Positions 59,651-64,000 of a stretch of 64,000 nt of DNA are shown piece after piece. How positions within the stretch are numbered: the stretch's first letter is position 1; each line of letters begins with the position of its first letter. Position numbers and translations under genes: made by a program. The DNA is taken from NCBI RefSeq assembly GCF_003478445.1, contig NZ_QUET01000020.1, positions 16,641-80,640 on the forward strand, given 5' to 3'. The notes under the pieces are model-generated. The model was given only the letters and a program-made list of their open reading frames with translations. It did not search any database and was not told the origin of the DNA. Origin of the DNA: Roseburia sp. AM59-24XD (lineage in GTDB: Bacteria; Bacillota; Clostridia; Lachnospirales; Lachnospiraceae).

Positions 59651-60550
59651 TCACTGCTGTTTTCTCCGCTTCCGCACTAGTAAAATCCCTGCCAAAACTG
59701 CAATAACACAGATGATACCAATGATCATATATATCTTTCCGGAATTGGAGGTTTTGGTGTCACTTTCCTCCCCAGAAGAATCATCCTTTAACTCCAGCTT
59801 CATATTTTTCTCTGCCTGTTTGACAGTCTTTCCCTTTTGAAAATTTCTCAGACGATTGAAAATTTCGTTCTTTTTCTCCTCATACGTCAGCTTCTGAAAC
59901 TCCTTGTACTTCTTTTTCAGGATTGCTTCCCAGTCAACACCATCCGACTCCATTTTCACCATTGCTCCTTCCGGCAATTCATTGTCAACGATACAAACTG
60001 TCTTTTCCGGCGTCTCATAATAACATTTCTCCCCCAAGGTGTAAAACAACGCATTATACATCTTTTTTCTGTCATACTTGAACGATTCGTCGTTATCATA
60101 AATAAACGTAAATTTTCTTGTGTTATTGTCAATGCATATGCCAAAGTCGCATAGTAATTTTCCGTTTCTCTCTGCAAGAAAAGTAAAGGTAGGCGGTGCA
60201 TTTTCGTCTTCCTCATTCAGGGTAACAATATAAGCACATTGCAGAGAATATAGCGTGATCTCATCTGAGTCACGGATCTTTCGCGCAATGTCAACAAAAT
60301 CTCTATACGTTTTCGGTACATTTCTCAAATAGGTGACCATATCAGCGTCCTTATATTTGTCATAATACTTCATGGTCTTTTTCACTGCCTTCTTAAAAAC
60401 CACCGGTGCATTTTTCAAATACGACTCCGGAATCACTTCCGCGTAAATAGTATCTGCCTGCACCTTTACCGTGTACGCTTTCGCCTGCACGCTGTCTACG
60501 GCAATAACACACAGTAAAATAATGAATAATTTTAAATAATTTTTCCACAT
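59651..60550 (-). CDS. Repeated secreted/anchored protein family, copy 3 (subfamily A)
   Basis: 299 residues, almost the same as copy 1 over the first 100 (QADTIYAEVIPESYLKNAP, KAVKKTMKYYDKYKDAD) and the last 120 (DGVDWEAILKKKYKEFQK), differing in the middle (YSLQCAYIVTLNEEDENAP). Same architecture: signal peptide, outer domain, SNSGK, helix and tail RKRRKQQ. It follows the 210-base gap behind SBP-like lipoprotein 2 and precedes copy 2 by 112 bases. The gene has its own leader and may have its own promoter. Confidence 0.8.
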   Translation of the reverse strand: MWKNYLKLFIILLCVIAVDSVQAKAYTVKVQADTIYAEVIPESYLKNAPVVFKKAVKKTMKYYDKYKDADMVTYLRNVPKTYRDFVDIARKIRDSDEITLYSLQCAYIVTLNEEDENAPPTFTFLAERNGKLLCDFGICIDNNTRKFTFIYDNDESFKYDRKKMYNALFYTLGEKCYYETPEKTVCIVDNELPEGAMVKMESDGVDWEAILKKKYKEFQKLTYEEKKNEIFNRLRNFQKGKTVKQAEKNMKLELKDDSSGEESDTKTSNSGKIYMIIGIICVIAVLAGILLVRKRRKQQ

Positions 60551-60661
60551 AGCACGGTCACCTGCCTTTCAAATAAAAGCCTTCTGTTTACTGACAACCT
60601 AACATATTTTAGTCAAAAAAAGAATAGCTTTTGCACGAAACGACACAAAAACGCCATTTTT

Positions 60662-60694
60662 GGTCAATTTGGGGCTTTTTCGCCCATTTTGACC
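60662..60694. other. Hairpin in the gap upstream of copy 3
   Basis: GGTCAA / TTGACC and GGG / CCC arms around a GCTTTTTCG loop, with an A/T mismatch bulge. The 60551-60760 gap is the longest inside the locus, and may hold a promoter or attenuator; a weak TTGACT box lies near 60616 on the minus strand. Confidence 0.4.
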
Positions 60695-60760
60695 ATGTAT
60701 TTTAGAACTGTTCCGTAGAATCTGTACTTTCTTATGAATCCTGCTCCCTTTATCCGACAC

Positions 60761-62248
60761 CTACCGTTTCCACTCCGTGATCTGCTTCTGTACCTTCTTT
60801 CCCACAGGTTTCCACGCCTTCGCTACACGCTCTGCGGCTTCCTGATATGCTTTTTCAAAATCATCCTCCTGAAAACAATCTACCGATTCCTTCAGCACCT
60901 TTTGATATTCTGTCAATTCTTCGTAAAAGCTGCTGTAATCCGGCCAGAAGCCAAGCATACGTGAGGTTGTTCTCTGCGAATAATGGATCCATTTATTGCG
61001 GTATTTCCTCATGTCCTTGACCGGTGTGATTCCCTCCTCTTTCTGTTGAAAGATCCCATCATTCAGCCCAAATGCTGACCGGTCACTGACTCTCTTTACG
61101 GAATCTTTCACATAGCCATCCTCATCTAACAGCTTTTTCGCATCTTGCTCTCCCCATATCAGGGTATTGGCTATCTCATCATCTGTCCGAAGAATCTTCA
61201 TAAGCTCCAGTGCTTTTTCCTTCTTATCCGAATAGGCGGATACTGCTGTGCCTTCCCCCAGGATTCCTCTTACACACACCGGATTTCTTACCAGAAAATG
61301 ATCGGAAGGATTTATCCTTCGATCAACCTGCCATGCTATGGCATATTCTCCACGTTCCTGATGCCGCACCTCATCCTGCGTCGTTATACCATTGTCCATC
61401 CCATGAGTAACATATCCTTTCTGATAACACTCATGCAGAAAAGACAGATATTTATAAAACTCTTCGAGTTCAAATGGCTGATGTACCGTTTGATTCTGAA
61501 TATCGTAGACAATGTCATCATCGATCATGTATTTCCGCTTCTTTATCCAGCCTTCAAAATAATCTGTCTGCGGATAACCCGCAACCATCATATCGTCCTT
61601 GCCAAGTTTAATCTTGTCCATAATCCTAAGCATATCAGACCAGCTGCCATCCCAGGATTTAACCAGTTTCTGTGACACATGATCCTTTCGAAAAGCGATC
61701 ACCGCCTGGGGGACATCATAATAGATCTCATTCGGAAAAACATAGTTTTTGCCACTCACACTGCTTCCTTTCCAGACCTCCTTGTCATACAGCTTATAAA
61801 CAGCCTTTCCTTCTGTGGAATGAAGCCACTTGTTTAACGTATAAAAGAGACCACTCTGTAAATACTGCGCCATTTCCCCCAGCGCTGTATCATAACACGC
61901 ATCAACATACGCCACATCCACAACTTTTTCCTTTACTGCTTTTTCGAGAGCATCATGATAAATTTCCTGTTTCTCATAGTTCCTGTCTACTTCTAATTTT
62001 TTCACCTTGATAGCAATGTCATAGCCTTTTTTCACAAGCAGTTGATTCGTTTTTTGAATATTTCTCTTCGGAATCCTTGCATCCTCTCTGACCGCCCAGA
62101 CTACTGTATTTTCTGTCTTTGCTACAGACTCCTTCTTTGCTTCCCCTGCTTTTTCCCCAACATGATTCTCCTTTTGCGTGAAGCCACTGCACCCCGCCAG
62201 CGTAGTAATAACAAACAGTAATAAAATGAGATATGTTTTCTTTTTCAT
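60761..62248 (-). CDS. Solute-binding-protein-like lipoprotein 2
   Basis: 495 residues starting MKKKTYLILLLF, with lipobox LAGC. Nearly identical to the protein at 57130 in the first 40 and last 200 residues (TDDEIANTLIWGEQDAKKL, AFGLNDGIFQQKEEGITPV), with scattered changes elsewhere (MAWTAEECLK in one, IAWQVDRRIN in the other). Lies 21 bases after copy 4. After its stop the sequence departs from that behind lipoprotein 1, so the propeller and ABC-2 genes are missing from this copy. Confidence 0.85.
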   Translation of the reverse strand: MKKKTYLILLLFVITTLAGCSGFTQKENHVGEKAGEAKKESVAKTENTVVWAVREDARIPKRNIQKTNQLLVKKGYDIAIKVKKLEVDRNYEKQEIYHDALEKAVKEKVVDVAYVDACYDTALGEMAQYLQSGLFYTLNKWLHSTEGKAVYKLYDKEVWKGSSVSGKNYVFPNEIYYDVPQAVIAFRKDHVSQKLVKSWDGSWSDMLRIMDKIKLGKDDMMVAGYPQTDYFEGWIKKRKYMIDDDIVYDIQNQTVHQPFELEEFYKYLSFLHECYQKGYVTHGMDNGITTQDEVRHQERGEYAIAWQVDRRINPSDHFLVRNPVCVRGILGEGTAVSAYSDKKEKALELMKILRTDDEIANTLIWGEQDAKKLLDEDGYVKDSVKRVSDRSAFGLNDGIFQQKEEGITPVKDMRKYRNKWIHYSQRTTSRMLGFWPDYSSFYEELTEYQKVLKESVDCFQEDDFEKAYQEAAERVAKAWKPVGKKVQKQITEWKR

Positions 62249-62269
62249 AATCAGCCCTCCCGTCTCCTA

Positions 62270-63151
62270 CTACCTTTTCCGTTTCCGTACCAACAAAATT
62301 CCTGCCACAACTGCAATAACACAGATGATACCAATGACCACATAATATGTTTTCCCGGAATTGAGAGCTTTGACATCACTTTCCGCCCCGACAGAATCAT
62401 CCTTTAACTCCAGCCTCATATTTTTTTCTGCCTGTTTGATTGCTTTTTTATTTTGCGATTTTTTCGCCCGATTGAAAATTTCGTTCTTTTTCTCCTCATA
62501 AGTTTTCTTCTGAAACTCCCTATAACTCTTTTTCAGGATTGCTTCCCAGTCAACTCCATCCGACTGCATTTTCATTCTTTCTCCGCCAGGTTCTTCGTGT
62601 TTGCTTATGCAAATCGTCTTATCTGGTGTCGCAGCATAGAAATCCCCTCCCAAAGTGTAAAACAATGCACTCTTCGTCGTCTTATCGTCATATTTGAGAT
62701 TTATTCCCGTATAATCAAAAGAAAATTTATTGCTCACATCATCAATATATATGTAAAACATGCAAAATCTTTTTCCATTTTTATTAACATGAAAAATGTA
62801 ATAGGATGACACTTCACCCACACCGGGATCATAAAGACAAAACGGATCATGTATTACAAGCTCATCTGAATCATGAATCTTCCGGGCGACTTTAATAAAA
62901 TCTCTATATGGATCTGGTATTTTTCTCATATAGGTAACTGTATCCGCATCCTTATATCTATTGTAATACTTCATAGCTTTTTTCACATTTTTCTTAAAAA
63001 TAGCCGGGGCATTTTTCACAAACGACTTCGGAATCACTTCTGAATAAACATTATCCACATCCACCGTTACCGTGTACGCTTTTGCCTGCATACTGTCTAC
63101 GGCAATAACACACAGTAAAATAATGAATAATTTTAAATAATTTTTCCACAT
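62270..63151 (-). CDS. Repeated secreted/anchored protein family, copy 4 (subfamily B)
   Basis: 293 residues. Same plan as copy 2 (signal peptide ending QAKA, IFKKNVKKAMKYYNRYKDAD, KIHDSDELVIHDPF, PDKTICI, MQSDGVDWEAILKKSYREF, LNSGK, helix YVVIGIICVIAVVAGILLV, tail RKRKR), shorter in the middle. First copy of the array. It follows a 14-base inverted repeat downstream of the small secreted protein. Confidence 0.8.
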   Translation of the reverse strand: MWKNYLKLFIILLCVIAVDSMQAKAYTVTVDVDNVYSEVIPKSFVKNAPAIFKKNVKKAMKYYNRYKDADTVTYMRKIPDPYRDFIKVARKIHDSDELVIHDPFCLYDPGVGEVSSYYIFHVNKNGKRFCMFYIYIDDVSNKFSFDYTGINLKYDDKTTKSALFYTLGGDFYAATPDKTICISKHEEPGGERMKMQSDGVDWEAILKKSYREFQKKTYEEKKNEIFNRAKKSQNKKAIKQAEKNMRLELKDDSVGAESDVKALNSGKTYYVVIGIICVIAVVAGILLVRKRKR

Positions 63152-63184
63152 GACACGGTCACCAGCCTTTCAAATTTATAAATA

Positions 63185-63238
63185 GCTCAAGCTTTACATA
63201 CATCATATGGCTTTCCATTCAATCTGTAAAGCTTGAGC
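63185..63238. repeat. 14-base perfect inverted repeat between the first two genes of the locus
   Basis: GCTCAAGCTTTACA at 63185-63198 and its exact complement TGTAAAGCTTGAGC at 63225-63238 enclose 26 bases. No T-run follows, so it may be a processing or partial attenuation hairpin and not a full terminator. Confidence 0.7.
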
Positions 63239-63289
63239 ATCACATACTAAAAAGTCATCATTAAGCAAGTCACTCTGTTCTTAAACCTG

Positions 63290-63757
63290 TTACTGAAGTA
63301 TGCCCTTCAAAGAATCAATATACCCGGAAGATGGGCTCGTATTGACATGCGGATATACGATTATTGTAATCTTCCCCGCAGAGGCAGCATTAACACTATA
63401 TGTTTCCGAATGTGAATAATAAACCGTTTCCTTGTTTTTGTCTAATGTTCTTCCTTTAACTGTAAATGTTCTCTGTTTAAATGATTTACTTGATGTTGAA
63501 ACGGTCATCTCCATATACCGGCTTGTTTCAGTTAAGTTTGTACATGTAATAACCAATGTATTAGCATTACTAAACATTGCCATAAGTTTTGTTCTCTTAT
63601 CCTGAACAAAATATTGTTGTCCGATCACAATGCTCTGTAATGCTATGCCATCATCCTGCATTGAAACCTCCTCTGCCCGCACGGCTGGTGAAGATAAACA
63701 GATAACCATCGCAAATGACATCACAAATGCGATTACATTTTTCACAATTTTTTTCAT
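63290..63757 (-). CDS. Small secreted protein at the head of the locus
   Basis: 155 residues from the ATG at 63757 behind GGAGGAATTTGAG (an in-frame ATG at 63772 overlaps this site). Signal peptide MKKIVKNVIAFVMSFAMV...PAVRA, cleaved before EEVS. The mature 125 residues look like a single beta-sandwich (SIVIGQQYFVQDKRTKLMAM, NTLVITCTNL, RYMEMTVSTSSKSF, GKITIIVYPHVNTS). No cysteine pair or repeat, and no known family. As the first gene of the leftward array it may be its secreted effector, sensor or substrate; that is speculation. Confidence 0.72.
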   Translation of the reverse strand: MKKIVKNVIAFVMSFAMVICLSSPAVRAEEVSMQDDGIALQSIVIGQQYFVQDKRTKLMAMFSNANTLVITCTNLTETSRYMEMTVSTSSKSFKQRTFTVKGRTLDKNKETVYYSHSETYSVNAASAGKITIIVYPHVNTSPSSGYIDSLKGILQ

Positions 63758-63786
63758 CTCAAATTCCTCCATTTTTTTGTATTTTG

Positions 63787-63886
63787 TTGAATCATCCCTA
63801 ATAAACTGTTATACTATAATGTGTGTTTTGCTAAGCGTTCTTTTCATTTTGTATCCCTATTTACTTATGAAAAGAACGCTTTTTCA
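63787..63886 (+). ncRNA. Candidate short transcript: promoter plus hairpin terminator
   Basis: TTGAAT and TATACT are 17 bases apart (63787-63815). Starting near 63822, a transcript would run into a perfect 14-base stem AGCGTTCTTTTCAT / ATGAAAAGAACGCT followed by TTTTC, giving about 60 nucleotides. It runs against the small secreted gene's leader. No sequencing evidence; could be coincidence. Confidence 0.35.
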
Positions 63887-63921
63887 ATGGTTTCTCTGCA
63901 TCCTTTCGTTGATAAATGCAT
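63865..63921 (-). CDS. Candidate 18-residue leader peptide
   Basis: A strong AAGGGAGGTGAAAG site is followed by ATG and 18 codons (MHLSTKGCRETIEKAFFS, TAA). Its stop falls inside the 14-base inverted repeat (63834-63880) that precedes the small secreted gene. The geometry resembles a leader-peptide attenuator, but the peptide has no run of a regulatory amino acid. Alternatively it is the tail end of a decayed gene. Confidence 0.35.
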   Translation of the reverse strand: MHLSTKGCRETIEKAFFS

Positions 63922-64000
63922 TCTTTCACCTCCCTTCAGCAATAATAAATTTCTGCATTTCACACGTGTAAAACACTTTCTATATACAATATATTATTTA

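Noticed and set aside
51913..63151. LPxTG sortase substrates
   Set aside because: No LPxTG or NPxTx pentapeptide is present in any copy; only the weaker NSG pattern is conserved.
63630..63971. Hydrophobic plus-strand frame opposite the small secreted gene
   Set aside because: Antisense to a gene with signal peptide and ribosome binding site; apparent hydrophobicity comes from the T-rich strand.

Overview
The window looks like a chromosomal segment of a gut-type Lachnospiraceae (Clostridia) bacterium. The basis is protein character rather than any marker gene: Firmicutes-style ribosome binding sites (GGAGG), intracellular glycosidases and a cellobiose-type phosphorylase, a BceRS/BceAB module, an [FeFe]-hydrogenase maturase, clpC next to radA, and a Mn-type riboswitch in front of a TMEM165/GDT1 protein. 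The genus cannot be fixed from the sequence alone.

Layout. 1-0.65 kb: XRE regulator running off the left edge. 0.8-3.8 kb: small carbohydrate locus with an intracellular GH5, a divergent AraC regulator and a frameshifted GH26 mannanase-like enzyme. 3.9-8.3 kb: HAD phosphatase and a heterodimeric ABC exporter with one degenerate nucleotide site. 8.6-16.5 kb: second-type RsmH, a BceAB-like transporter with CPBP protease and its two-component system, then a THUMP/NPPY RNA methyltransferase. 16.6-30.6 kb: leftward block with a NimA-like protein, radA, clpC, a cohesin-like membrane protein, an SH3/glucosaminidase-like cell-wall protein, hslO, a methyltransferase, yfbR and uvrA (with a LexA-like box). 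30.7-34.9 kb: nadB-nadC-nadA followed by hydE. 35-42 kb: GH2, a short PocR-MCP protein, and GH94 phosphorylase. 42-42.6 kb: repeated, foldable cloverleaf-like DNA elements. 42.7-43.7 kb: Mn riboswitch candidate and TMEM165 exporter. 43.8-48.4 kb: visibly A+T-richer accessory stretch with a WYL/DUF3795-YjbR/GyrI-like module, remnants of an integrative element (integrase tail, DUF6040-like membrane protein), GNAT and a truncated ATPase. 48.5-64 kb: a large leftward locus of secreted and membrane proteins.

The 48.5-64 kb locus is the best candidate for something not described. It has four copies of an unrecognised family (signal peptide, about 240-residue outer domain, Asn-Ser-Gly, one membrane helix, Arg/Lys tail), two nearly identical solute-binding-protein-like lipoproteins without an importer, a membrane-anchored propeller-like protein, an ABC-2 type ATPase/permease pair, a MacB-like ATPase with two permeases, and a small secreted protein at the head. 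Order and similarity suggest a duplicated block in which one copy has lost its transporter genes. I can describe its architecture but not its function.

A second window-wide pattern is a set of about seven genes (GH26, CPBP, radA, hydE, nadB, the ABC-2 permease, and the DUF6040 remnant) that are each restored by adding back one base. That looks more like consensus errors of the assembly (single-base deletions, several in homopolymers) than true gene decay, because radA and nadB are otherwise intact and well conserved. Most CDS starts given here were chosen from the ribosome binding site rather than the longest reading frame.
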